36,863 nt of DNA from Thiobacillus sp. UBA6205 (GTDB lineage Bacteria; Pseudomonadota; Gammaproteobacteria; Burkholderiales; Thiobacillaceae): the NCBI GenBank assembly GCA_002421825.1, contig DISR01000006.1:1-36863 (forward strand). The letters are read 5' to 3'. This document shows positions 15,466 through 24,209 of the stretch, one piece after another (positions within the stretch are counted from its first letter, which is position 1; each line of letters starts with the position of its first letter). The position numbers and the translations under genes are program-made. The notes below the pieces were generated by a model. It was given only the letters and a program-made list of their open reading frames with translations. It ran no database searches and had not been told where the DNA came from.

Positions 15466-15792
15466 ATGGCCGTCTTCATCGTCTTCTCCACCTTTCCGGA
15501 TGAAACCAGTGCCCGCGAGGCTGCGGGCAGGCTGGTCGAGGAAGGTTCCGCCGCCTGTGCCAGCATTCTGGGCGGCATGAGTTCGGTCTACCGCTGGCTG
15601 GGAAAAACCGAGGTGTCCAGCGAAGTGCTGCTCATGGTCAAGACCACGCAGGACGCCTACCCGCGCCTTGAATCGAGCCTTAAAGCCTGCCATCCTTACG
15701 AACTTCCTGAAATTCTCGCAGTCCGAGCCGAAGCTGGCCTGCCGGGCTACCTGGAATGGGTGGCTGAAGCAACCGCCCGCAACAAAACCTAG
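15466..15792 (+). CDS. cutA: Divalent-cation tolerance protein CutA
   Basis: A 108-residue protein of CutA1 length, a very stable trimer with a ferredoxin-like fold. Conserved segments are IVFSTFPDETSAREAAGRLVEEG, AACASILGGMSSVYRWLGKTE, EVLLMVKTTQDAYPRLE and HPYELPEILAV. Roles in copper tolerance and, in other bacteria, in signalling have been proposed. It lies 8 bp before dsbD; the cutA-dsbD pair is a long-known proteobacterial linkage. Confidence 0.96.
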   Translation: MAVFIVFSTFPDETSAREAAGRLVEEGSAACASILGGMSSVYRWLGKTEVSSEVLLMVKTTQDAYPRLESSLKACHPYELPEILAVRAEAGLPGYLEWVAEATARNKT

Positions 15793-15800
15793 AGAACGCC

Positions 15801-18083
15801 ATGAATCGCCTGATCCAAACACTCCTGGCCCTGCCGTTGCTGCTGCTGGCACTGGCCGCCGGCCATGCCCATGCGCAGGAGTTTCTCGACCCCGAGGAGG
15901 CATTCAAGTTCTCGGCGCGTGCGGTCGACGCCAAAACCATCGAGGCCAGCTGGAAAATCGCCGACGGCTATTATCTTTACAGGGACAAGTTCAAGTTCTC
16001 GCTTGACGGCGCCAGGCTTGGCGCCGCCCAGTACCCGGCCGGCAAGATCAAGGATGACCCCACTTTTGGCAGCGTCGAGGTCTACAAGAAAACAGTCAGC
16101 ATCAGGCTGCCGGTCGCGCGTGATCCCGGCGGCGCCCTGCCGGTAGACCTGGAAGCGACTTTCCAGGGCTGTGCGGAAGACGGCGTGTGCTACATGCCCA
16201 TCACTTCCACGGCATCGCTCAAACTCGCCGCCCTGACCACTCCCGCCGCTGTTGCAGAACCGCAGCAAAGCGCCGCCCCCGCCGGCGGGGCCGCTTCCGC
16301 ACTCGACAGTTTGCGCACCCTGGCCGGCAACGACGGCATGGGGGAATTGCTGCCGCCCGAGGAAGCATTCAAGGCCGACGCGCGGATCAAGGATGCCCAG
16401 ACCCTCGCGGTCAGCTACGTCATCGCCAAGGACTACTACCTTTACCGCGACAAGCTGAAGTTCGTCGTCAAGTCGCCTGAGGGCGTGACCACCGGCAACA
16501 TCGTCACGCCGGCGCCGGACGTGAAGGAGGACCCGACTTTCGGCCGCACCGAGGTCTTCCACAAGGACTTTACTGCCGAAGTGGCATTGTCGCGCCCGCT
16601 CAAGGACGGCGAAGAACTGGTGGTGGAAGCGCAGCACCAGGGCTGCAGCGAACTGGGCGTGTGCTATCCGCCCGCCACCAGGGCATTTACCCTCACCGCC
16701 TCAGGCGAGGCCGCGTCGGAAACCGTGTCCAGCCTCCCCGACACCGATGCTGTCAGCGCCGACGATGCCGGCAGCATCGAAAGAAGCCTCAACAGGGGCG
16801 GACTGTGGGTGGCGATCGTGGCCTTCTTCGGCTTCGGCCTCGCGCTGTCGCTCACGCCCTGCGTGTTCCCGATGATCCCCATCCTGTCCGGCATCATCGC
16901 CGGACAAAAGAATGTCACCCACGCCAGCGGCTTTTTCCTGTCGCTGGCCTATGTGCTGGGCATGGCCATCACCTACGCGATCATCGGCGTGATCGCCGCG
17001 CAATCCGGCACGTTGTTGTCCAACGCGCTGCAAAACCCGGTGGCGCTGGGCATCGGTGCCGCCATCTTCGTGGCGCTGGCGCTGTCGATGTTCGGCTTCT
17101 ATGAGCTCCAACTGCCCAGCGCCCTGCAAAGCAAGCTCTCGGAAACCTCCAACAGGCTGCATGGCGGCCACTTTACCGGCGTGTTCGGCATGGGCGCGCT
17201 TTCGGCACTGATCGTCGGCCCCTGCGTGGCGCCGCCGCTGGCTGCTGCGCTCGCCTACATCGCGCAGACCGGCGACAGCCTCAAGGGCGGCCTGTCGCTC
17301 TTTTTCCTCGCCCTGGGCATGGGCGTGCCGCTTCTGGCAGTAGGCCTGTCGGCGGGCACGCTGATGCTGAAGGCCGGCGCGTGGATGAACGGCGTCAAGT
17401 ACTTCTTCGGCGTGGCCATGCTGGGCGTGGCCATCTGGCTGATCTCGCCCTTCCTGCCCAGTTGGATGGTGATGGCGCTCTGGTCCGCCCTGCTCATCAT
17501 CTCCGCCATCTACCTGCATGCGCTCGACGCACTGCCCGCTCCAGTCACGGGCTGGAAGAAATTCTGGAAAGGCGTCGGGGTGGTGCTGCTGATCACCGGC
17601 GTGGGCCTGCTCCTGGGCGCGCTGGGCGGCAGCCGCGACGTGCTGCAGCCATTGATCATCTACCAGGGCGTCATGGGAGGCCCCGTCGGTGCGCCCGCAA
17701 CCAGTGCGGCACAAGGCTCCGCGCTGCCGTTTGAAAAAGTGAAAACCGGCACCGAACTCGACGAGCGCCTGGCACAGGCAAAGGCCGCCGGCAGGCCGGT
17801 GATGCTCGACTTCTATGCCGACTGGTGCGTGTCCTGCAAGGAGATGGAGAAATTCACCTTCTCCGACTTGCGGGTGCAAACGCGTCTCAAGGATGCAACC
17901 TTGCTGAAGATCGACGTCACCGGCAACACAGCGGCCGACAAGGAGCTTTTGCAGCGTTTCAGCCTGTTCGGCCCGCCCGGCCTGCTTTTCTGGAATGCCC
18001 AGGGCCTGCAGTCCGACTACAAGGTCATCGGCTACGAGCCGGCCGACAAGTTCCTGGCCAGCATCGACAGGGGCTTGAAATAA
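15801..18083 (+). CDS. dsbD: Thiol:disulfide interchange protein DsbD with two N-terminal alpha domains
   Basis: A 760-residue inner-membrane reductase (E. coli DsbD is about 565). It passes electrons from cytoplasmic thioredoxin to periplasmic DsbC, DsbG and CcmG-type proteins. Order: signal peptide (1-25); alpha domain 1 (about 27-145, active pair Cys124/Cys130 in GCAEDGVCY); alpha domain 2 (about 183-300, Cys282/Cys288 in GCSELGVCY); eight-helix beta domain (about 333-605) with SLTPCVFPMIP (Cys354) and VGPCVAPPL (Cys475); gamma thioredoxin domain (about 640-760) with DFYADWCVSCKEME (Cys676, Cys679). The two alpha copies align along their whole length (PEEAF, YYLYRDK, DPTFG, GVCY), so this is a tandem duplication. 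All redox cysteines are present. The next gene, tlpA, is decayed. Confidence 0.96.
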   Translation: MNRLIQTLLALPLLLLALAAGHAHAQEFLDPEEAFKFSARAVDAKTIEASWKIADGYYLYRDKFKFSLDGARLGAAQYPAGKIKDDPTFGSVEVYKKTVSIRLPVARDPGGALPVDLEATFQGCAEDGVCYMPITSTASLKLAALTTPAAVAEPQQSAAPAGGAASALDSLRTLAGNDGMGELLPPEEAFKADARIKDAQTLAVSYVIAKDYYLYRDKLKFVVKSPEGVTTGNIVTPAPDVKEDPTFGRTEVFHKDFTAEVALSRPLKDGEELVVEAQHQGCSELGVCYPPATRAFTLTASGEAASETVSSLPDTDAVSADDAGSIERSLNRGGLWVAIVAFFGFGLALSLTPCVFPMIPILSGIIAGQKNVTHASGFFLSLAYVLGMAITYAIIGVIAAQSGTLLSNALQNPVALGIGAAIFVALALSMFGFYELQLPSALQSKLSETSNRLHGGHFTGVFGMGALSALIVGPCVAPPLAAALAYIAQTGDSLKGGLSLFFLALGMGVPLLAVGLSAGTLMLKAGAWMNGVKYFFGVAMLGVAIWLISPFLPSWMVMALWSALLIISAIYLHALDALPAPVTGWKKFWKGVGVVLLITGVGLLLGALGGSRDVLQPLIIYQGVMGGPVGAPATSAAQGSALPFEKVKTGTELDERLAQAKAAGRPVMLDFYADWCVSCKEMEKFTFSDLRVQTRLKDATLLKIDVTGNTAADKELLQRFSLFGPPGLLFWNAQGLQSDYKVIGYEPADKFLASIDRGLK

Positions 18084-18084
18084 G

Positions 18085-18331
18085 GGCCTGCAATTTGCCG
18101 GTATCGCATTGGACAATCCCGTACAAGTTGCCGACTTCGTGCATGCATCAGGCGCCAATTACCCGATCCTGATCGGTGGCATCAACGAATCTGCGGCGTT
18201 GCGCAAACCGGGCAATCCCGGCGGGGCTGCCCTATACCCTGACTTATGACTGCGCCCGGCAACTGCGGGGCAAGATCATCGGCAGGCCAGACCAGGCGCG
18301 GCCCGGACGCCTGATTCAACCCCTAATCTAA
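18085..18331 (+). pseudogene. 3' remnant of a TlpA-family thioredoxin-like gene
   Basis: Starting 1 bp after the dsbD stop, the plus strand reads GLQFAGIALDNPVQVADF, then ASGANYPILIGG and RKPGNPGG, the middle and C-terminal part of TlpA/ResA-type reductases. After GNPGG the frame breaks in CGGGG: shifting by one base restores GLPYTLTYD and an open frame to TAA at 18329-18331. The N-terminal half with the catalytic CxxC is missing. Related betaproteobacteria carry an intact tlpA between dsbD and aroQ, so this is best read as a deletion that removed the 5' half, followed by a frameshift. No start codon or ribosome-binding site is suitable. Confidence 0.8.
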
Positions 18332-18389
18332 CGCGCATTTCCCGTCAATATCTGGACAAGTTCGCTGAACTTGTATCAAACTTGCGCCC

Positions 18390-18920
18390 ATGCCGAAATC
18401 GACCAGCACCCGCAGGGGCAGTAAAGTTGTGGCCTTGCCCAAGGCCATCCTGGTATTGCACGGCCCCAATCTCAATCTGCTGGGCAGCCGCGAGCCGCAG
18501 CATTACGGCCTTTCTACCCTGGAAGACATCAACCAGGCGCTGAAGACCCGCGGCGATGCCTGCGGCGTCAGCGTGGAAAGCTTTCAGAGCAACCATGAAG
18601 GTGCGCTGATCGATCGGGTCCAGCAAGCCAAGCACGACGGGGTGGATTTCATCCTCATCAACCCGGCCGGCTATACCCACACCAGCATCGCCTTGCGCGA
18701 TGCGTTGGCCGCTACCGGCATCCCTTTCGTGGAAGTACATCTGTCGAACGTCCACGCGCGGGAGCCCTTCCGGCAGCATTCCTGTTTTTCCGACCTGGCC
18801 CTGGGCGTCATCGCCGGGCTGGGCGCACAGGGTTACGAGCTTGCTCTGGAGTTTGCCCTGCGTCATTTACACGTGAAAGTCACAAGTCATGGATCTCAGA
18901 AAACTGAAAAAACTCATTGA
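18390..18920 (+). CDS. aroQ: 3-Dehydroquinate dehydratase, type II
   Basis: Dehydrates 3-dehydroquinate to 3-dehydroshikimate in the shikimate pathway; a small dodecameric enzyme. Family features are ILVLHGPNLNLLGSREPQHYG (read in two parts; the catalytic Tyr is Tyr39), VESFQSNHEGALIDRV, INPAGYTHTSIALRDAL with Asn and His, and EVHLSNVHAREPFRQHS. At 176 residues it is about 30 longer than usual: an 18-residue basic N-terminal extension (a later start is possible) and a C-terminal tail. The tail runs 32 bp into accB, so the original stop was probably lost. It is the first intact gene after the tlpA remnant. Confidence 0.94.
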   Translation: MPKSTSTRRGSKVVALPKAILVLHGPNLNLLGSREPQHYGLSTLEDINQALKTRGDACGVSVESFQSNHEGALIDRVQQAKHDGVDFILINPAGYTHTSIALRDALAATGIPFVEVHLSNVHAREPFRQHSCFSDLALGVIAGLGAQGYELALEFALRHLHVKVTSHGSQKTEKTH

Positions 18921-19338
18921 CCTGGTGGAGGAGTCCGGCATCGCCGAACTGGAAATCACCGAGGGCGAGGAAAGAGTGCGTATCGCACGCGTTTTGGCCG
19001 GCGGACAGCCGGTCTACATGAATGCGCCGATGCCCGCCCCGACCGTACCCGTCGCCGCCCCGGCCGCGGCCGCCCCGGCGGAAGCGGTGCCCGCCGAGCC
19101 GGAAGGCCATGTGGTGCGCTCGCCCATGGTCGGCACCTTCTACCGCTCCGCTTCACCCGGCGCCAAGGCCTTCGTGGAGATCGGCCAGTCCGTATCGGCC
19201 AGCGACACGCTTTGCATTATCGAAGCCATGAAGCTTTTGAACGAGATCGAAGCCGATCAGGGCGGCGTGATCAAGGCCATCCTGGTCGAGAACGGCCAGC
19301 CGGTGGAATACGGCGAACCGCTGTTTATTATTGGCTGA
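18889..19338 (+). CDS. accB: Biotin carboxyl carrier protein of acetyl-CoA carboxylase
   Basis: A 149-residue subunit that carries carboxybiotin between biotin carboxylase and carboxyltransferase in the first step of fatty-acid synthesis. Residues 1-40 form the N-terminal domain (MDLRKLKKLIDLVEESGIAE), 45-72 a Pro/Ala-rich linker, and 75-149 the biotinyl domain with the biotin-accepting Lys115 in IEAMKLLNEIEAD and the thumb region SPMVGTFYRSASPGAKAFVE. The start overlaps the end of aroQ by 32 bp. accC follows after a 109-bp gap filled by a hairpin repeat. Confidence 0.97.
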   Translation: MDLRKLKKLIDLVEESGIAELEITEGEERVRIARVLAGGQPVYMNAPMPAPTVPVAAPAAAAPAEAVPAEPEGHVVRSPMVGTFYRSASPGAKAFVEIGQSVSASDTLCIIEAMKLLNEIEADQGGVIKAILVENGQPVEYGEPLFIIG

Positions 19339-19356
19339 CGCAGGGAAGGGGCAGAA

Positions 19357-19435
19357 GTGAAGGGGGAAGGGGGAAGGGGAAAGGTTAAAACCACCTCGTC
19401 CCCCAACTCTTCACCTTTCTCCCTTCCCCCTTCAC
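19357..19435. repeat. GTGAAGGGGGAAGG-type hairpin element between accB and accC
   Basis: The left arm starts GTGAAGGGGGAAGGGGGA and the right arm ends CCCTTCCCCCTTCAC, giving an imperfect purine/pyrimidine hairpin of 79 bp with a short AT-richer centre. The arms consist of 7-mer GGGGGAA units. Same family as the elements at 20794 and 25311 and the array at 23703. Confidence 0.85.
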
Positions 19436-19447
19436 TGGGGCTCCTCA

Positions 19448-20797
19448 ATGTTTGAAAAAATCCTCATCGCAAACCGCGGCGAGATCGCTCTGCGCATCCA
19501 GCGCGCCTGCCGCGAACTGGGCGTCAAGACCGTGGCCGTGCATTCCGAGGCGGACCGCGACGCCAAGTACGTGAAGCTCGCCGATGAGTCGGTGTGCATC
19601 GGCCCGCCGGCTTCCAGCCAGTCCTACCTCAACGTGCCGGCCATCATCGCCGCGGCGGAAGTGACCGATGCCGAGGCCATTCATCCGGGCTACGGCTTTT
19701 TGTCCGAGAACGCCGACTTCGCCGAGCGCGTCGAATCCTCCGGCTTCGTCTTCATCGGCCCGCGCCCGGATTCGATCCGCCTCATGGGCGACAAGGTGGC
19801 CGCCAAGGACGCCATGAAAGAAGCCAAGGTGCCCTGCGTGCCCGGCTCCGACGGCGCGCTGCCAGACGATCCAGAAGAAATCCTGCGCATCGCGCGCGAT
19901 GTCGGCTATCCGGTGTTGATCAAGGCTGCCGGCGGCGGCGGCGGACGCGGCATGCGCGTGGTGCACACCGAGGCGGCCTTGCTGTCTTCCGTGGAAATGA
20001 CCAAGGCCGAAGCCCAATCCGCCTTCGGCAATCCCATGGTGTACATGGAACGCTACCTGCAAAAGCCGCGCCACATCGAGTTCCAGGTGCTGGCCGACGA
20101 GCACGGCAATGCCATCCACCTGGGCGAGCGCGACTGCTCCATGCAGCGGCGCCACCAGAAAGTGCTGGAAGAGGCGCCCGCACCCGGCCTCGACCCCAAG
20201 CTGCGCGACAAGATCGGCGAACGCTGCGCCGAAGCCTGCCGCAAGATCGGCTATCGCGGCGCCGGCACCTTCGAATTCCTTTACGAGGACGGCGAGTTCT
20301 TCTTCATCGAGATGAACACGCGCGTGCAGGTCGAACACCCGGTCACCGAACTCATTACCGGCGTGGACATCGTGCAGGAACAGCTCTGGATCGCCAGCGG
20401 CGAAAAGCTGCGCTACCAGCAAAAAGACATCCAGTTCAAGGGACACGCCATCGAGTGCCGCATCAATGCCGAGCACCCCTATACCTTCGTGCCTTCGCCC
20501 GGCCGCCTCACCACCTGGCACCCGCCGGGCGGCCCCGGCATCCGCGTGGACTCCCACGTGTTCGCCGGCTACATGGTGCCGCCGCACTACGACTCCATGA
20601 TCGGCAAGCTGCTGGCCTACGGCAAGACCCGCGACCAGGCCATCGCGCGCATGCGCGGCGCCCTCATGGAGATGGCGGTGGAGGGCATCCTGACCAACAT
20701 CCCCCTGCACCAGGACCTGATGAACGACCGCGCCTTCCAGGACGGCGGCGCCAGCATCCATTACCTGGAACAGAAGCTGGCGGCGGGAAAAAAGTGA
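19448..20797 (+). CDS. accC: Acetyl-CoA carboxylase biotin carboxylase subunit
   Basis: ATP-grasp enzyme that carboxylates the biotin on AccB using bicarbonate and ATP. The 449-residue product has family length. It shows MFEKILIANRGEIALRIQRAC at the N-terminus (in part), HPGYGFLSENADFA, the ATP-binding glycine loop KAAGGGGGRGMRVV, ERDCSMQRRHQKVLEEAPAP in pieces, and FIEMNTRVQVEHPVTE with the catalytic Glu and Arg. Its TGA stop lies inside the left arm of the following repeat element (AAGTGAAGGG), so the element abuts the coding region exactly. Confidence 0.98.
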   Translation: MFEKILIANRGEIALRIQRACRELGVKTVAVHSEADRDAKYVKLADESVCIGPPASSQSYLNVPAIIAAAEVTDAEAIHPGYGFLSENADFAERVESSGFVFIGPRPDSIRLMGDKVAAKDAMKEAKVPCVPGSDGALPDDPEEILRIARDVGYPVLIKAAGGGGGRGMRVVHTEAALLSSVEMTKAEAQSAFGNPMVYMERYLQKPRHIEFQVLADEHGNAIHLGERDCSMQRRHQKVLEEAPAPGLDPKLRDKIGERCAEACRKIGYRGAGTFEFLYEDGEFFFIEMNTRVQVEHPVTELITGVDIVQEQLWIASGEKLRYQQKDIQFKGHAIECRINAEHPYTFVPSPGRLTTWHPPGGPGIRVDSHVFAGYMVPPHYDSMIGKLLAYGKTRDQAIARMRGALMEMAVEGILTNIPLHQDLMNDRAFQDGGASIHYLEQKLAAGKK

Positions 20798-20893
20798 AGG
20801 GAGAAGGGAATGCGCCTGCGGCGCTCAAGGGGGAAGGGTAAACCCTCTTCCCTTTTTCGCCCCACTCTTCCCCCTTCTCCCTTCCCCCTTCAC
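20794..20893. repeat. GTGAAGGG-type hairpin element between accC and prmA
   Basis: Left arm GTGAAGGGAGAAGGG, then a second run AAGGGGGAAGGG; right arm CTTCTCCCTTCCCCCTTCAC. It starts inside the accC stop codon and ends 5 bp before the prmA ATG, so it fills the whole intercistronic gap. Same family as 19357 and 25311. Confidence 0.85.
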
Positions 20894-20898
20894 TTCAA

Positions 20899-21789
20899 AT
20901 GCCCTGGCAGTCTCTCCGTATCGCCCTCGACGCTTCGCGCGCCGAAGCCTTTTCCGACGCCCTGATGGCGCTCGGCGCGATTTCGGCTTCGCTGGAAGAC
21001 GCCGATGCAGGCAGCCTCGACGAAACTCCCATCTTCGGCGAACCCACCGAACCTGATGCCGGTCTGTGGCAGCACTGCATCGTGACTGCGCTGCTGGATC
21101 CAGTTCAGCGGCCCGCCGATCTGGTCGCCCAGGCCGCGCTTGCCGCAGGGCTTGCCGAAATGCCGGCCTGGACGGTGGAAACCGTGGACGACCAGGACTG
21201 GGTGCGCCTGACCCAGTCGCAGTTCGACCCCATCCCCATCTCTCCGCGACTGTGGATCGTGCCCACCTGGCACGAGGCGCCCGACAGCGAGGCGCTGAAC
21301 ATCCGCCTGGACCCGGGGCTGGCTTTCGGCACCGGTTCACACCCCACCACGCGCCTGTGTCTGCGCTGGCTGGACGAAAACATCCAGGGCGGCGAAACCG
21401 TGCTGGATTACGGCTGCGGCTCGGGCATCCTGGCCATTGCTGCCGCCAGGCTCGGCGCTGCCGATGTCTGGGGCGTGGACATCGACCCGCAGGCCATTCA
21501 AGCTGCGGCCTACAATGCCGATATGAACGGCGTGAACGCGCGTTTTTACACCCCGGACATGGCTCCCGCGACTTGCGCACAGATTGTCGTTGCCAACATC
21601 CTGACCAACCCGCTCAAGGCATTGGCGCCGTTGCTGGCCGGCCTGACCCTGCCCGGCGGACGCCTGGTCATGTCAGGCATCCTGGAAAAACAGGCCGATG
21701 CAGTAATGGAAGCCTATCGCACCTGGTTCGAGTTTGGGGCGCCGGTCACAGAGGAGGGCTGGGTCAGACTTTGCGGACGGAAAAAATGA
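20899..21789 (+). CDS. prmA: Ribosomal protein L11 methyltransferase
   Basis: A 296-residue SAM-dependent enzyme that trimethylates ribosomal protein L11. The N-terminal substrate-recognition domain (about 1-95) is followed by a linker with LDPGLAFGTGSHPTTRLCL (about 137-155), the SAM-binding motif VLDYGCGSGILAIAAARLGA (in part), and VVANILTNPLKALAP with the NxxxxPL region. It is the usual neighbour of accBC in Betaproteobacteria. The TGA stop overlaps the start of the next gene as ATGA. Confidence 0.97.
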   Translation: MPWQSLRIALDASRAEAFSDALMALGAISASLEDADAGSLDETPIFGEPTEPDAGLWQHCIVTALLDPVQRPADLVAQAALAAGLAEMPAWTVETVDDQDWVRLTQSQFDPIPISPRLWIVPTWHEAPDSEALNIRLDPGLAFGTGSHPTTRLCLRWLDENIQGGETVLDYGCGSGILAIAAARLGAADVWGVDIDPQAIQAAAYNADMNGVNARFYTPDMAPATCAQIVVANILTNPLKALAPLLAGLTLPGGRLVMSGILEKQADAVMEAYRTWFEFGAPVTEEGWVRLCGRKK

Positions 21790-22901
21790 GCACAGAAAAC
21801 GATCTCGTCGCCAAATGCCCCCAATGCGGCAGCATGTTTCGCCTGACGCCCCAGCACCTGCAGGCCGCCAAGGGCTGGGTGCAGTGCGGCATGTGCGGGC
21901 ATGTCTTCCACTCCGGAGCAAACCCGGTCGAGGCAACGAACCCGCCGCCCCTGGCCGCTGCCGCGGAAACGCCAGCCGAACCGCCATCGCCGGCAGAGGA
22001 AACCCAGCCGGCGATGGCCGGCTCCGCCGCGGCTGAAATCCCGGACATCGAACTGCCGCAGCCGGAAAGCGACGGGGCAGCCGCCGGAGCGCCCCATGCG
22101 GGAGCCGAGGCCGCCGCAGCCGGCTTGAGCGGCCTGGCCCACCGCATGGCGGAGGAACAGGAAGTGCCCTCCGCCTTCGGCCCCAGGCTCGAGTCCATCA
22201 TCCTGGTCGACCCCAACCTGCCTCAGGCAGATGACGATTACGGCCCGATGCCGACATTCGAGTCCAGGCAGGAAACCGCCAAACCCGAACCGGCGCCAGC
22301 CGCCCCCTACACACCCGCCGCGCCGCCCACTGCCGGGTGGGGCGCAAGACAAGCCACCGCTACCAGCACAGGCTGGATTCCGCGCCGCACACCGCAGTCT
22401 TCCGCCGCTGCCGCCCGGCCGCAAAAGAAGCGCCGGCTGGGCTGGCTGTGGGCATTGCTGATCATTCTCCTGCTGCTGGCACTGGCCGCACAGCTGGTCT
22501 ACTCCATGCGTGATCGGCTGGCAGCAAGCCATCCGGAAATCCGGCCATTCCTCGAAGCGGTTTGTGACGACCTGGGATGCACGGTAAGCCTGCCCCGCGA
22601 CACCCGGCAAGTCGTCATCCTGGGTTCCGACCTGCAAACCGAGAACGAAGGCAGTCTCGTCCTGGAGGTCACCCTGGCCAACCGTGCCTCTTATCCCATG
22701 GCCTGGCCGGTGCTGGAACTCACGCTTACCGATGTCGAGGACCAGCCGCTCGCCCGCCGCATGTTCGCGCCCAGCGAATACCTGGCCAATAGCGCGCTTG
22801 AAGCCGCCGGCATCCAGGGCCGCACCGAGATGCCCATCAAGCTGCAACTGCAAGGCAAAGGGGTCCGGGCTGCCGGCTATCGGCTGCGCATGTTCTACTG
22901 A
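21786..22901 (+). CDS. Zinc-ribbon / DUF3426 single-pass membrane protein
   Basis: A 371-residue protein. The N-terminal MJ0042-type zinc ribbon has Cys11, Cys14, Cys34 and Cys37 (CPQCG and CGMCG). A long disordered Pro/Ala/Glu-rich linker (about 45-210) is followed by a basic stretch KKRR, one transmembrane helix (about 218-240, WLWALLIILLLLALAAQLVY) and a C-terminal DUF3426 domain (about 250-371). The topology implies the zinc ribbon in the cytoplasm and DUF3426 outside. The family usually follows prmA; its function is unknown. The start at 21786 overlaps the prmA stop. The stop lies 12 bp before the possible riboswitch promoter. Confidence 0.88.
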   Translation: MSTENDLVAKCPQCGSMFRLTPQHLQAAKGWVQCGMCGHVFHSGANPVEATNPPPLAAAAETPAEPPSPAEETQPAMAGSAAAEIPDIELPQPESDGAAAGAPHAGAEAAAAGLSGLAHRMAEEQEVPSAFGPRLESIILVDPNLPQADDDYGPMPTFESRQETAKPEPAPAAPYTPAAPPTAGWGARQATATSTGWIPRRTPQSSAAAARPQKKRRLGWLWALLIILLLLALAAQLVYSMRDRLAASHPEIRPFLEAVCDDLGCTVSLPRDTRQVVILGSDLQTENEGSLVLEVTLANRASYPMAWPVLELTLTDVEDQPLARRMFAPSEYLANSALEAAGIQGRTEMPIKLQLQGKGVRAAGYRLRMFY

Positions 22902-22913
22902 ACAGGCCTGTGA

Positions 22914-23157
22914 TAAGATGCGCGGCCAGTGGGAGAGCACGGCGCCTATGTTCATGTTCGGGCCGTCGCCGAAGGCGTAATCACCCGGGAACGCTCAGGC
23001 AAAAGGACCACGGCAAGCGCCCGTTTCAGCAGGTTTCATACTCCTGGCCGAGGTGCCGTGGGGCATAAAACCTGCTGAAACGGGCTCCAGCAAACTCTGG
23101 AGAGTGCAGGACAGCCTGCCGCCGAAGGGGATCAATCTCTCAGGCACCAAGGACAGA
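22914..23157 (+). ncRNA. Tandem glycine riboswitch (two aptamers)
   Basis: Aptamer 1 (about 22929-23011): GGGAGAG (22931-22937), GCCGAAGG (22968-22975), CTCAGGCAAAAGGAC (22994-23008); P1 can form between GTGG and CCAC. Aptamer 2 (about 23095-23158): GGAGAG, GCCGAAGG (23121-23128), CTCTCAGGC then AAGGAC; P1 CTCTG (23095-23099) with CAGAG (23154-23158). These are the conserved cores of the glycine (gcvT) riboswitch. A terminator hairpin follows directly. The linker is unusually long (about 80 nt) and holds a perfect 18-bp hairpin. A weak -10 TAAGAT is at 22914-22919. The genes downstream are lipA and the glycine cleavage genes, fitting glycine-induced expression. Confidence 0.93.
23019..23085 (+). 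other. Perfect 18-bp inverted repeat between the two glycine aptamers
   Basis: GCCCGTTTCAGCAGGTTT (23019-23036) and its exact reverse complement AAACCTGCTGAAACGGGC (23068-23085) flank a 31-nt loop. Inside the loop TGCCGTGG (23054-23061) is complementary to CCACGGCA (23008-23015), whose first four bases are the 3' strand of aptamer-1 P1, so an alternative fold is possible. Confidence 0.85.
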
Positions 23158-23196
23158 GGGGTGGGATAAGCTTATGCTTTATCTCGCCCCTTTTTT
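23158..23196 (+). terminator. Rho-independent terminator of the glycine riboswitch
   Basis: GGGGTGGGATAAGC (23158-23171), loop TTAT, GCTTTATCTCGCCCC (23176-23190), then TTTTTT (23191-23196). The stem has 14 pairs with one bulged T and two G-U pairs. Its base touches the 3' strand of aptamer-2 P1, as expected of an expression platform. Read-through in glycine-rich conditions is inferred from the family. Confidence 0.85.
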
Positions 23197-23211
23197 GTTT
23201 CCGGAGCCGCC

Positions 23212-24129
<918 letters not shown>

Positions 24130-24198
24130 ACAAGGAGGACAAGAGGACAGGAGCAAATCCTCTTCTTGTTTTCCCTCTTGTCCTCATGTCCTCTTTGT
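24130..24198. repeat. GAGGACAAGAGGAC-type hairpin element between lipA and gcvT
   Basis: Left arm ACAAGGAGGACAAGAGGACA, right arm ending in TGTCCTCATGTCCTCTTTGT: an imperfect hairpin of 69 bp that starts right after the lipA stop. The shared bases continue a little past the right arm (AAAGAT before the gcvT start). Same family as 25822, 27304 and 27894. Confidence 0.88.
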
Positions 24199-24209
24199 GA
24201 AAGATTTTC

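Noticed and set aside
18841..18920. aroQ tail overlapping accB as a gene fusion or frameshift
   Set aside because: The accB start with MDLRKLKKLIDLVEE is the normal N-terminus and the frames differ; a lost aroQ stop explains it more simply.
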